Source: Streptomyces regalis (lineage in GTDB: Bacteria > Actinomycetota > Actinomycetes > Streptomycetales > Streptomycetaceae). From it: a stretch of 64,000 bases of DNA. Location of the stretch: the NCBI RefSeq assembly GCF_001509475.1, contig NZ_LLZG01000364.1:1-64000 (forward strand), given 5' to 3'. Below the pieces are notes generated by a model that was not told the origin of the DNA, made no database searches, and was given only the letters and a program-made list of their open reading frames with translations. This document shows, one piece after another, positions 21,901 to 31,908 of this stretch. A program made the translations under genes and the position numbers. Numbering within the stretch: position 1 is the first letter of the stretch; each line of letters opens with the position of its first letter.

Positions 21901-22842
21901 ATGACTGCTGATGTGTGGCTCCCCATCCCGCCGGAAGACATCGAGGGCCTCCCCGAGGGCCCGAACTACCGCTTCTGGAACGGCGCCGAGGACTTCCCCG
22001 CCGACCCGGCCGAGTGCGCCTTCTACGTCGTCCCCTACATGAAGCCGCCCGCGCTCGGGCAGCGCCCCCTGCCGGAGATGACCTCGGTGCAGGTCGTACA
22101 GACGCTCTCGGCCGGCATCGATCACGTGGAACCGGCCCTCAAGTACCTGCCGCCGGGCGTGCGGCTGTGCAACGCGCGCGGGGTGCACGAGGCGAGCACC
22201 GGTGAGCTCACACTCACGCTGATCCTCGCCTCGCTGCGCGGCATCCCCGATTTCGTACGGGCCCAGGACAAGGGGGAGTGGCTCGGCGGATTCCGGCCGG
22301 CGCTGGCGGACAAGAGCGTCCTCATCGTGGGATACGGCTCCATCGGGGCCGCGATCGAGGACCGGCTCGCACCCTTTGAACTGGCGCGGGTGGCGCGCGT
22401 CGCGCGCTCTGAGCGCACCACGGCGCGCGGACCTGTGCATCCGCTCACCGAACTGCCCGCCCTGCTCCCGGAAGCGGACGTCGTCATCCTGTCCACGCCT
22501 CTGACGGACGCCACCCGGCACCTGGTCAACGCCGACTTCCTGGCCTGCATGAAGGACGGCGCGCTGCTGGTCAACGTCGCCCGTGGGGCCGTCATCGACA
22601 CCAAGGCGCTGCTAGCCGAGCTGGAGGCCGGGCGCATCACCGCCGCCCTGGACGTCACCGACCCCGAGCCGCTGCCTCGGGAACACCCCTTGTGGCGTGC
22701 GCCGGGGGTGCTGATCAGCCCGCATGTGGGCGGGCCGACGTCGGCGTTCCTGCCGCGCGCGAAGAGGTTGCTGGTGGACCAGTTGAGTCGTTACGTGAAC
22801 CGGGAGCCACTGCGCAACGTGATCCTTACGACGGGCGCGTAG
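21901..22842 (+). CDS. D-isomer-specific 2-hydroxyacid dehydrogenase
   Basis: This 313-residue NAD(P)-dependent dehydrogenase has the Rossmann motif GYGSIGAAIE (about residues 141-150). Its catalytic Arg is in NVARGAVID, Glu in DPEPLPREHPLW and His in SPHVGGPTS. It resembles the short phosphoglycerate dehydrogenase/glyoxylate reductase group and lacks any regulatory domain, unlike SerA at 30316. ATG 21901 lies 77 nt from the divergent aldo/keto reductase start, so the two may share a control region. The substrate is unknown. Confidence 0.92.
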   Translation: MTADVWLPIPPEDIEGLPEGPNYRFWNGAEDFPADPAECAFYVVPYMKPPALGQRPLPEMTSVQVVQTLSAGIDHVEPALKYLPPGVRLCNARGVHEASTGELTLTLILASLRGIPDFVRAQDKGEWLGGFRPALADKSVLIVGYGSIGAAIEDRLAPFELARVARVARSERTTARGPVHPLTELPALLPEADVVILSTPLTDATRHLVNADFLACMKDGALLVNVARGAVIDTKALLAELEAGRITAALDVTDPEPLPREHPLWRAPGVLISPHVGGPTSAFLPRAKRLLVDQLSRYVNREPLRNVILTTGA

Positions 22843-22924
22843 TCCGCTTCGAGTACCCTCCGCAACCTGCTGGAAGCGGTCCGTACTCGCATATGCGCTG
22901 GTCGTCACGGAGCGTAGAGGCCCT

Positions 22925-25900
22925 ATGTCCCTGAGTGACGAGACTGGTGTATCGTCCGGACAGGGGTTGCGCCGCGCACGTTCGGCGCCGGGGCTTGGAG
23001 AGTTCAGATTTGTGAGGGGGGCGACGGGCGATGCACGGCCTATGGACCAACGACCCGACGCGGCGGGGCCGCCGCCGGCGACCCTGGCGAACGTCCGCGC
23101 GCAGACGCGGCCACCACGGCGCCCACGGCTGCCGTCACAGCCATCACCACCGCAGGCACAGCAGCGGCAGGCGGCATGCGCACCCAGCGCACCGGGACCC
23201 TTGGGACTCGGGAGCGGCGCGGACCGGGAGGGCCCGGTGAGCTCGCCACCGTCTCCCACGACCACCCTCGACGGAGCGCTGCGGGCACAGTCCTCGTCGG
23301 CGGCGATGCTGCCCCGCCGGCCATCCTTCGGTGGCGGCAAGGCGTTCGTCCGCCAACTCGTTCTGGCCCTGGTGTGCGCGGGATACGCCGTCGGTTCCGC
23401 GGTCGGCTGGGGCTCGGACCAAGTCGCGCTGATCATGGGCGACTTCGGGCTGGCCGCCGCGGCCGGCGCCGCCGCCGTGTCCTGCTTCCGCTACGCCCGC
23501 AGCCGCCGTATCCGGTTCCGGCCGGCCTGGCTGCTGTTCGCCCTGTCCTCGGCCATGGCGGCCCTCGGCAACCTGGTCTGGGGGTGGTACGAAGTAGTCC
23601 TCGAACAGCCCGTGCCCAGCCCTTCCTACGCCGACGGGTTCTTCCTGTGCTTCGCGCCGCCCGCCATCGTGGGACTCCTGGTGCTCGCCAAGCGGCCGGT
23701 GACGAAGGCCGGCTGGGTCTGCCTCGGGCTGGACGCCTGGCTGATCGGCGGCTCGCTGCTGACCCTGGCATGGAGCCTCGCCCTCGCCCAGGCGGCCAAG
23801 ATCGACTCCAGCGGCGGGGCGAGCGTGGCGCACACCGCGCTCTCGCTGGCCTACCCGCTGCTCGACATCGCCCTGGTCAGCATGGTGCTGGCGCTGCACT
23901 TCCGCCGCTCGTCGGCGAACCGCACCGCGGTCAACACCGCGATCGGCGCGCTCGCCCTGACCGTGATGTGCGACGCCCTGTTCACCTCGCCGCTGCTGCA
24001 CAACAGCTACCACTCCGGCCAGCTGCTCGACGCGGGCTGGTTCGCCGGCTCGCTGCTCCTGGCGTACGCCCCCTGGGCCGCGCCCCGGCATGGGCAGGAC
24101 GAGGCCGACCGGCACCACACGGCGGGGCACACGCGCGTGGTGCACGAGCACGTCCCCGGACAGCGCGGCGGAAGCCATCACCACACGCCCCCGCCGGGAG
24201 GTGATCTCAGCCGGTACCCGGCCAACCGGCCGATCGCCGGCTCCCTGGCCGCGCTCACCCCGTACCTCGCCGCCGCCGTCTGCACGCTGGGGATCCTCTA
24301 CAACGTCCTCAACGGCCGCAGCGTCGACCGCGTAGTGCTCATCACCGGCGGCACGGTCGTACTCGCCCTCGTGGTGCGCCAGGGCATCATGCTGCTCGAC
24401 AACATCACCCTCACCCAGGAACTGGCGCAGAAGGAGAACCACTTCCGCTCCCTGGTGCAGGGCTCCAGTGACGTCATCATGATCGCCGCACCCAACGGCA
24501 TCCTCCGGTACGTCTCCCCGGCCGCCGCCGGGGTCTACGGCCGCACCGCCGAGGAGCTGGTGGGCACGGAACTGGCCAACCTCATCCACCCGGAGGACCT
24601 GGGCTGCGTGGTGCACGAGGTGCGCCGCTTCCTCGCCGCCAGCCCACTTGAGGAACCCACTACGCGCATCGAATGCCGCTTCCGGTCCGGCGGTGGGGGC
24701 ACCTCCCGCTTGAGTGAAGCCGAGAGTGGGGGAGGCTGGCTCAACGTCGAGTCGACCGTCAATCGCCACCACGGCGGCCTCATCTTCAACAGCCGGGACG
24801 TGACCGAAAGAGTGCGCCTGCAGGCGCAGCTCCAGCACAACGCCGAGCACGACCCGCTCACCGACCTGCCCAACCGCGCGCTGTTCACCAAGCGCGTGCA
24901 GCAGGCCCTGTCCGGCCGCCGCGCCTCCGACCGGGGCGTCGCCCTGCGCAACACGGCCGTCCTCTTCATCGACCTCGACGGCTTCAAGGGCGTCAACGAC
25001 ACGATCGGACACCAGGCCGGGGACGAGTTGCTCGTCCAGGCCGCCCGCAGACTCCAGGAGGCGGTCCGGGGCGGGGACACCGCGTCCCGGCTGGGCGGCG
25101 ACGAGTTCGCGGCCCTGATCGCCGGGGACAACACCCGCGACCGCACCGCCCGCGAACGACACATCCTGGAGCTCGCCGACCGCCTCAGGCTGACGCTGTC
25201 CCAGCCGTACCTCATCGACGGCAACGATGTCCGGGTCAACGCCTCCATCGGCGTCGCCTTCGCCGAGCCGGGCCTCGGTGCGGGCGAGCTGCTGCGCAAC
25301 GCCGACCTGGCCATGTACAGGGCCAAGGCGGGCGGCAAGGGACGCGTCGAGCTGTACAAACCGCAGATGCAGCAGGACGTCGTACGCAAGGCGGAGCTGG
25401 CGACACGCCTGCGTGCCGCGCTGCACGACGGCGAGTTCGCGCTGCTGCACCAGCCGGTGGTGTCTCTGGCGGACGGTCGGATCACGTCGGTCGCCGCTCA
25501 GGCGCGCTGGCGGTCCTCGCAGGGGGTGCTGTTCACCCCGGCCGAGTTCCTGAGGGTGGCCGAGGACAGCGACAAGACCGCCGAGCTGGGCCGCTGGATG
25601 CTTCAGGAGGCCGTCGAGCAGGCCGCCGAGCGCACCGCGACCGGGCTCGCCGTACCCGTCGCGGTGCGGATCGGCGCGCGCCGGCTGCTGGACCGGTCGA
25701 TGCCGCTCGGCTCGATCGAGGCGTTGCTGACCCGGCACGGGCTGCCGTCCGGGTCACTGATCATCGAGCTGTCCGACCTCGACCCCCGCGTCTCGCTGGA
25801 CGAACTGGAGCGCCGCCTGAGCGGCCTGCACCGGCTCGGCGTCCGGATCGTCCTGGACGGCTTCGGCAGCGGATACGCGGCGATCACGGCCCTGCGCCGG

Positions 25901-26290
25901 CTCCCCGTCGACGTACTCAAACTCGAACGCGGTCTGGTCGAGGGGGTCGTCGAGTCCGCACGGCTGCACAAGATCACCAGTGGGCTGCTGCGGATCGCCG
26001 GCGACCTCGGGCTGCAGTCCGTGGCCGACGGCGTGGACCTGCCGGAACAGGTCGTCGCCCTGCGTGCGATGGGGTGCACGCACGGGCAGGGCATGGCGTT
26101 CTCCGGTCCGCTGGACGAGTACCGGCTGCGCCGGGCGCTCAGTTCCGGCCACTATCCGGTCCCGCACGGACCGGCGGAGCCCGCGTTCGCGGGTGGCGGC
26201 GCGGGGGTGTACACCGGTGGAGTGACCGCTGTTCTCGGAGGCGGAAGTGCCCATCGCTCACATAATGAGACTCCCGTCCCACCCACTTGA
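22925..26290 (+). CDS. membrane PAS-GGDEF protein with degenerate EAL domain
   Basis: From ATG 22925 the product has 1121 residues. The first 120 are Pro/Arg/Ala-rich, so the true start could be 23042 or 23305. Eight or more hydrophobic segments (about residues 140-400, and 440-490) precede a PAS domain (about 505-625). A GGDEF domain has the intact motif RLGGDEF at 724-728. The EAL domain has lost its catalytic residues: EAL is AAQ (857-859), DDFGTGYS is DGFGSGYA (978 on), LEITE is IELSD and KIDRS is KLERG. It should make c-di-GMP but not degrade it. It may be the counterpart of the S. venezuelae diguanylate cyclase CdgC; I am not sure of that name. Confidence 0.88.
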   Translation: MSLSDETGVSSGQGLRRARSAPGLGEFRFVRGATGDARPMDQRPDAAGPPPATLANVRAQTRPPRRPRLPSQPSPPQAQQRQAACAPSAPGPLGLGSGADREGPVSSPPSPTTTLDGALRAQSSSAAMLPRRPSFGGGKAFVRQLVLALVCAGYAVGSAVGWGSDQVALIMGDFGLAAAAGAAAVSCFRYARSRRIRFRPAWLLFALSSAMAALGNLVWGWYEVVLEQPVPSPSYADGFFLCFAPPAIVGLLVLAKRPVTKAGWVCLGLDAWLIGGSLLTLAWSLALAQAAKIDSSGGASVAHTALSLAYPLLDIALVSMVLALHFRRSSANRTAVNTAIGALALTVMCDALFTSPLLHNSYHSGQLLDAGWFAGSLLLAYAPWAAPRHGQDEADRHHTAGHTRVVHEHVPGQRGGSHHHTPPPGGDLSRYPANRPIAGSLAALTPYLAAAVCTLGILYNVLNGRSVDRVVLITGGTVVLALVVRQGIMLLDNITLTQELAQKENHFRSLVQGSSDVIMIAAPNGILRYVSPAAAGVYGRTAEELVGTELANLIHPEDLGCVVHEVRRFLAASPLEEPTTRIECRFRSGGGGTSRLSEAESGGGWLNVESTVNRHHGGLIFNSRDVTERVRLQAQLQHNAEHDPLTDLPNRALFTKRVQQALSGRRASDRGVALRNTAVLFIDLDGFKGVNDTIGHQAGDELLVQAARRLQEAVRGGDTASRLGGDEFAALIAGDNTRDRTARERHILELADRLRLTLSQPYLIDGNDVRVNASIGVAFAEPGLGAGELLRNADLAMYRAKAGGKGRVELYKPQMQQDVVRKAELATRLRAALHDGEFALLHQPVVSLADGRITSVAAQARWRSSQGVLFTPAEFLRVAEDSDKTAELGRWMLQEAVEQAAERTATGLAVPVAVRIGARRLLDRSMPLGSIEALLTRHGLPSGSLIIELSDLDPRVSLDELERRLSGLHRLGVRIVLDGFGSGYAAITALRRLPVDVLKLERGLVEGVVESARLHKITSGLLRIAGDLGLQSVADGVDLPEQVVALRAMGCTHGQGMAFSGPLDEYRLRRALSSGHYPVPHGPAEPAFAGGGAGVYTGGVTAVLGGGSAHRSHNETPVPPT
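24692..24735 (+). repeat. short palindromic Streptomyces repeat inserted in frame in PAS coding region
   Basis: The segment GGTGGGGGCACCTCCCGC..GAGAGTGGGGGAGG has the composition of a small repeat seen in many Streptomyces intergenic regions (CACCTCCC...AGCCGAGAGTGGGGGAGG). Here it lies inside the PAS domain of the preceding gene and is read as GGGGTSRLSEAESGGG without breaking the frame. Confidence 0.6.
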
Positions 26291-26323
26291 CAGTGGGTGC
26301 GTGCCGGGGGGAGGGTCTGTGCC

Positions 26324-26365
26324 ATGCGCACCCGAATTCTCGTACTTGGAAAGCGCGTCGGCTGA
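26324..26365 (+). CDS. ilvB leader peptide MRTRILVLGKRVG
   Basis: A 13-codon frame starts at ATG 26324 with a strong GGGGGGAGGG site at 26306-26314. Its residues 5-8 are Ile-Leu-Val-Leu, with a further Val at position 12. This composition, 55 nt before a terminator hairpin and 170 nt before ilvB, is that of a branched-chain amino acid attenuation peptide; such leaders have been described for actinobacterial ilvB operons. A possible -10 element CATAAT lies at 26261-26266, and a 7-bp hairpin (26280-26299) overlaps the end of the upstream gene. Confidence 0.85.
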   Translation: MRTRILVLGKRVG

Positions 26366-26419
26366 AGCTGGTGACGTCCGGACAGACCCGGAACTCCCAG
26401 CGACCACACCCGGCGCGCT

Positions 26420-26453
26420 CCCCTCGCTTGCCTTATGGCACGAGGGGTTTTTT
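26420..26453 (+). terminator. ilvB transcription attenuator
   Basis: CCCCTCG (26420-26426) pairs with CGAGGGG (26441-26447), with an inner TGCC/GGCA stem and a four-base loop. Six T follow at 26448-26453. A classic intrinsic terminator with a U-run is rare in this genome. Its place between the leader peptide and ilvB marks it as the regulated terminator: stalling at Ile/Leu/Val codons should prevent it forming. Confidence 0.88.
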
Positions 26454-26533
26454 GTTGCACAGGCACAAGTCGTGCAGCACCGAAACTCCGCCCAAACCTC
26501 GCAAAAACCCTCAGCATCGAGAAGAGAATGCCG

Positions 26534-28384
26534 ATGACCGAGCAGGCCACCGGGGCCCATCACCCGCAGCCGCGGCCCCGATCCGGAGGACACCAGTCCG
26601 CCCCCGAGCACGTCACGGGTGCGCAGTCCCTCATCCGTTCGCTCGAGGAGGTCGGCGCCGACACGGTATTCGGCATTCCGGGTGGTGCGATCCTTCCGGC
26701 GTACGACCCGCTGATGGACTCCACCAAGGTGCGCCACGTCCTGGTCCGCCACGAGCAGGGCGCCGGCCACGCCGCCACCGGTTACGCGCAGGCCACCGGC
26801 AGGGTCGGTGTCTGCATGGCGACCTCCGGCCCCGGTGCGACCAACCTGGTGACGCCGATCGCGGACGCCCACATGGACTCGGTGCCGCTCGTGGCGATCA
26901 CCGGGCAGGTGGCCTCCAAGGCGATCGGTACGGACGCCTTCCAGGAGGCGGACATCGTCGGCATCACGATGCCGATCACCAAGCACAACTTCCTGGTCAC
27001 CAAGGCCGAGGACATCCCGCGGATCATCGCGCAGGCGTTCCACATCGCCTCCACCGGCCGCCCCGGCCCGGTCCTGGTCGACATCGCCAAGGACGCCCTC
27101 CAGGCGAAGACCACCTTCTCCTGGCCGCCCACCATGGACCTGCCCGGCTACCGGCCCGTCACCAAGCCGCACGCCAAGCAGATCCGCGAGGCCGCCAAGC
27201 TGATCACCGCCGCCAAGCGGCCCGTCCTCTACGTCGGCGGCGGTGTCATCAAGGCCGGCGCCACCGCCGAGCTGAAGGTTCTCGCCGAACTCACCGGAGC
27301 GCCCGTCACCACCACCCTGATGGCGCTCGGCGCATTCCCCGACAGCCACCCGCTGCACGTGGGAATGCCGGGCATGCACGGTGCGGTCACCGCCGTCACC
27401 GCGCTGCAGAAGGCCGACCTGATCGTCGCCCTCGGAGCCCGCTTCGACGACCGCGTCACCGGCAAGCTGGACAGCTTCGCCCCGTACGCCAAGATCGTCC
27501 ACGCCGACATCGACCCGGCCGAGATCGGCAAGAACCGCGCCGCCGACGTGCCGATCGTCGGTGACGCCCGAGAGGTCATCGCCGACCTGGTCCAGGCCGT
27601 CCAGAAGGAGCACGCCGAGGGCCACCAGGGCGACTACAGCGCCTGGTGGAAGGACCTCTCCCGCTGGCGCGACACCTACCCGCTCGGCTACGACCAGCCC
27701 GAGGACGGCTCCCTGTCCCCGCAGCAGGTCATCGAGCGCATCGGCCAACTCGCCCCTCAGGGCACGATCTTCGCGGCGGGCGTCGGCCAGCACCAGATGT
27801 GGGCCGCGCACTTCATCCAGTACGACAAGCCCGCCACCTGGCTGAACTCCGGCGGCGCCGGAACCATGGGCTACGCGGTCCCGGCCGCGATGGGCGCCAA
27901 GGCCGGCGCACCGGAGCGGACCGTCTGGGCGATCGACGGCGACGGCTGCTTCCAGATGACCAATCAGGAGCTCACCACCTGCGCCCTGAACAACATCCCG
28001 ATCAAGGTCGCCATCATCAACAACGGCGCCCTCGGGATGGTCCGCCAGTGGCAGACCCTCTTCTACAACCAGCGCTACTCCAACACCGTGCTGCACTCCG
28101 GCCCCGAGGCCGACGGCAAGCAGCCCAGCGCCGGCACCCGCGTCCCCGACTTCGTCAAGCTGTCGGAGGCCATGGGCTGCTACGCGATCCGCTGTGAGTC
28201 GCCGGAGGACCTCGACAAGGTCATCGAAGAGGCGAACTCCATCAACGACCGCCCGGTGGTCATCGACTTCATCGTCCACGAGGACGCGATGGTGTGGCCG
28301 ATGGTCGCCGCCGGCACCTCCAACGACGAGATCATGGCCGCTCGGGACGTCCGCCCCGACTTCGGCGACAACGAAGACGACTGA
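26534..28384 (+). CDS. ilvB: acetolactate synthase large (catalytic) subunit
   Basis: This 616-residue ThDP enzyme makes 2-acetolactate (valine and leucine route) and 2-aceto-2-hydroxybutyrate (isoleucine route). It has the N-terminal pyrimidine domain with the catalytic Glu in [11 protein letters not shown], a central FAD-binding domain, and the C-terminal ThDP motif [11 protein letters not shown]...INN. ATG 26534 has AGAAGAG at a better distance than the ATG two codons earlier. The first 35 residues are a Pro/His/Gly-rich tail. It heads ilvB-ilvN-ilvC behind the attenuator. Confidence 0.98.
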   Translation: MTEQATGAHHPQPRPRSGGHQSAPEHVTGAQSLIRSLEEVGADTVFGIPGGAILPAYDPLMDSTKVRHVLVRHEQGAGHAATGYAQATGRVGVCMATSGPGATNLVTPIADAHMDSVPLVAITGQVASKAIGTDAFQEADIVGITMPITKHNFLVTKAEDIPRIIAQAFHIASTGRPGPVLVDIAKDALQAKTTFSWPPTMDLPGYRPVTKPHAKQIREAAKLITAAKRPVLYVGGGVIKAGATAELKVLAELTGAPVTTTLMALGAFPDSHPLHVGMPGMHGAVTAVTALQKADLIVALGARFDDRVTGKLDSFAPYAKIVHADIDPAEIGKNRAADVPIVGDAREVIADLVQAVQKEHAEGHQGDYSAWWKDLSRWRDTYPLGYDQPEDGSLSPQQVIERIGQLAPQGTIFAAGVGQHQMWAAHFIQYDKPATWLNSGGAGTMGYAVPAAMGAKAGAPERTVWAIDGDGCFQMTNQELTTCALNNIPIKVAIINNGALGMVRQWQTLFYNQRYSNTVLHSGPEADGKQPSAGTRVPDFVKLSEAMGCYAIRCESPEDLDKVIEEANSINDRPVVIDFIVHEDAMVWPMVAAGTSNDEIMAARDVRPDFGDNEDD

Positions 28385-28405
28385 GCGAGGAAGAGCAAAG
28401 AGATC

Positions 28406-28930
28406 ATGTCCAAGCACACGCTCTCCGTCCTGGTGGAGAACACACCGGGCATCCTCGCCCGGATCGCCGCGCTGTTCTCCCGCCGCGGCTTCAACATCGA
28501 CTCGCTCGCGGTCGGTGTCACCGAGCACCCCGACATCTCCCGCATCACCATCGTCGTGGGCGTGGAGGACCTGCCGCTGGAGCAGGTGACCAAGCAGCTC
28601 AACAAGCTGGTCAACGTGCTGAAGATCGTCGAGCTGGAGCCGGGTTCGGCCGTTCAGCGCGAACTCGTTCTGGTGAAGGTGCGCGCCGACAACGAGACGC
28701 GCTCCCAGATTGTCGAGATCGTTCAGCTGTTCCGCGCCAAGACCGTCGACGTCTCCCCGGAGGCCGTGACGATCGAGGCCACCGGCAGCGGCGAGAAGCT
28801 GTCGGCCATGCTGAAGATGCTGGAGCCGTACGGCATCAAGGAGCTCGTCCAGTCCGGCACGATCGCGATCGGCCGCGGCGCCCGTTCCATCACGGACCGC
28901 TCGCTGCGCGCGCTCGACCGGTCGGCATAG
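28406..28930 (+). CDS. ilvN: acetolactate synthase small (regulatory) subunit
   Basis: This 174-residue protein activates IlvB and confers valine feedback inhibition. An N-terminal ACT domain (residues 3-80) begins KHTLSVLVENTPGILARIAA and includes RRGFNIDSLAVG. The second ACT-like domain holds the family pattern ending SGTIAIGRGARS. It begins 21 nt after ilvB with GAGGAAGAG upstream, in the same operon. The symbol ilvH is also used for this subunit. Confidence 0.97.
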   Translation: MSKHTLSVLVENTPGILARIAALFSRRGFNIDSLAVGVTEHPDISRITIVVGVEDLPLEQVTKQLNKLVNVLKIVELEPGSAVQRELVLVKVRADNETRSQIVEIVQLFRAKTVDVSPEAVTIEATGSGEKLSAMLKMLEPYGIKELVQSGTIAIGRGARSITDRSLRALDRSA

Positions 28931-28982
28931 GGACGTGTTCGGGCGGACGGGTGACACCGCCGTCCGGATTCCGCCCGTATAG

Positions 28983-30056
<1,074 letters not shown>

Positions 30057-30065
30057 GCCTCACGT

Positions 30066-30101
30066 CCGTGGCGGTACCCTCGACTGGGGGTACCGCCACG
30101 G
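30066..30101 (+). terminator. ilvC terminator
   Basis: A perfect 14-bp stem (30066-30079 with 30088-30101, core GTGGCGGTACCC/GGGTACCGCCAC) and an 8-nt loop lie 10 nt after the ilvC stop. It separates the ilv operon from serA. The rest of the 260-nt gap before serA holds no recognised feature. Confidence 0.85.
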
Positions 30102-30315
30102 GGCTTTGCCCCGGACCCACGGAGACCCCTTACAAAATGGCGTTTCTCGTCCGGGTGATCCTTCCGCAGAGGCGCAAGACGCCCTCCGCCGCGCCACTAC
30201 ACTGGCGCACAACATTCGCGTCAGGCCCACAGCGTCGTGCGTCTCCACGCGGCTAGCCCCTCCACCGCCAGCGGCCGTCGGGACGGCCGTCCGCAATGGA
30301 CTTGTGAGGACTCAC

Positions 30316-31905
30316 GTGAGCTCGAAACCCGTCGTACTCATCGCTGAAGAGCTTTCGCCCGCGACCGTGGACGCGCTTGGTCCGGACTTCGAGATCCGGC
30401 ACTGCAACGGCGCCGACCGGGCCGAGCTGCTGCCCGCCATCGCCGACGTGGACGCGATCCTGATCCGCTCCGCCACCAAGGTCGACGCCGAGGCGATCGC
30501 CGCAGCCAAGAAGCTCAAGGTCGTCGCACGAGCCGGCGTCGGCCTGGACAACGTCGACGTCTCCGCCGCCACCAAGGCCGGCGTGATGGTCGTCAACGCC
30601 CCCACCTCGAACATCGTGACCGCCGCCGAGCTCGCCTGCGGTCTCCTCGTCGCCACCGCCCGCCACATCCCGCAGGCCAACGCCGCGCTGAAGAACGGCG
30701 AGTGGAAGCGCAGCAAGTACACGGGCGTGGAGCTCGCCGAGAAGACCCTCGGTGTCGTCGGTCTGGGTCGGATCGGTGCGCTGGTCGCCCAGCGCATGTC
30801 CGGCTTCGGCATGAAGGTCGTGGCCTACGACCCCTACATCCAGCCCGCCCGCGCCGCCCAGATGGGCGTCAAGGTGCTGTCGCTGGACGAGCTGCTCGAG
30901 GTCTCCGACTTCATCACCGTCCACCTGCCCAAGACCCCCGAGACCGTCGGCCTCATCGGCGACGAGGCGCTGCGGAAGGTCAAGCCCAGCGTGCGCATCG
31001 TCAACGCCGCGCGCGGCGGGATCGTCGACGAGGAGGCGCTGTACTCCGCCCTCAAGGAGGGCCGGGTCGCCGGCGCCGGTCTCGACGTGTACGCGAAGGA
31101 GCCCTGCACGGACTCCCCGCTCTTCGAGTTCGACCAGGTCGTCGCCACCCCGCACCTCGGTGCCTCCACCGACGAGGCGCAGGAGAAGGCCGGTATCGCC
31201 GTCGCCCGCTCGGTGCGCCTCGCCCTCGCCGGTGAGCTCGTGCCCGACGCGGTGAACGTCCAGGGCGGCGTCATCGCCGAGGACGTCAAGCCGGGTCTGC
31301 CGCTCGCCGAGCGCCTCGGCCGCATCTTCACGGCGCTCGCCGGTGAGGTCGCGGTCCGCCTCGACGTCGAGGTGTACGGCGAGATCACCCAGCACGACGT
31401 GAAGGTGCTGGAGCTCAGCGCCCTCAAGGGTGTCTTCGAGGACGTCGTCGACGAGACGGTGTCGTACGTCAACGCCCCGCTGTTCGCCCAGGAGCGCGGC
31501 GTCGAGGTGCGGCTGACCACCAGCTCGGAGGCCACCGACCACCGCAACGTCGTCACCGTGCGCGGCACGCTCGGCAACGGCGAGGAGGTGTCGGTCTCCG
31601 GCACGCTGGCCGGCCCGAAGCACCTGCAGAAGATCGTCGCGGTCGGTGACTACGACGTGGACCTCGCGCTCGCCGACCACATGGCCGTCCTGAAGTACGA
31701 GGACCGTCCGGGTGTCGTCGGCACCGTCGGCCGCATCTTCGGCGAGGCCGGCATCAACATCGCCGGCATGCAGGTCTCGCGTGCCGTCGCCGGTGGCGAG
31801 GCGCTGGCCGTCCTGACCGTCGACGACACGGTGCCCGCCGGGGTGCTGACCGAGGTCGCCGAGGAGATCGGGGCGACGTCCGCCCGTGCGGTGAACCTGG
31901 TCTGA
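30316..31905 (+). CDS. serA: D-3-phosphoglycerate dehydrogenase
   Basis: This 529-residue enzyme catalyses the first step of serine synthesis. GTG 30316 is chosen for its GAGGA site and because homology begins at once (SSKPVVLIAEELSP). It has a catalytic domain with GLGRIGALVA, Arg in NAARGGIVDE and His in TPHLGASTDEAQ. An intervening ASB domain (about 320-450) and a C-terminal ACT domain (AVLKYEDRPGVVGTVGRIFG) follow. This is the long, type I form, known in mycobacteria for serine inhibition. It has its own transcript after the ilvC terminator. Confidence 0.97.
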   Translation: MSSKPVVLIAEELSPATVDALGPDFEIRHCNGADRAELLPAIADVDAILIRSATKVDAEAIAAAKKLKVVARAGVGLDNVDVSAATKAGVMVVNAPTSNIVTAAELACGLLVATARHIPQANAALKNGEWKRSKYTGVELAEKTLGVVGLGRIGALVAQRMSGFGMKVVAYDPYIQPARAAQMGVKVLSLDELLEVSDFITVHLPKTPETVGLIGDEALRKVKPSVRIVNAARGGIVDEEALYSALKEGRVAGAGLDVYAKEPCTDSPLFEFDQVVATPHLGASTDEAQEKAGIAVARSVRLALAGELVPDAVNVQGGVIAEDVKPGLPLAERLGRIFTALAGEVAVRLDVEVYGEITQHDVKVLELSALKGVFEDVVDETVSYVNAPLFAQERGVEVRLTTSSEATDHRNVVTVRGTLGNGEEVSVSGTLAGPKHLQKIVAVGDYDVDLALADHMAVLKYEDRPGVVGTVGRIFGEAGINIAGMQVSRAVAGGEALAVLTVDDTVPAGVLTEVAEEIGATSARAVNLV

Positions 31906-31908
31906 GGT

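Noticed and set aside
26287..26292. TTGACA as a -35 element for ilvB
   Set aside because: It forms the loop of a 7-bp hairpin and overlaps the upstream stop codon. No -10 lies 16-19 bp downstream, where the leader ribosome binding site is.
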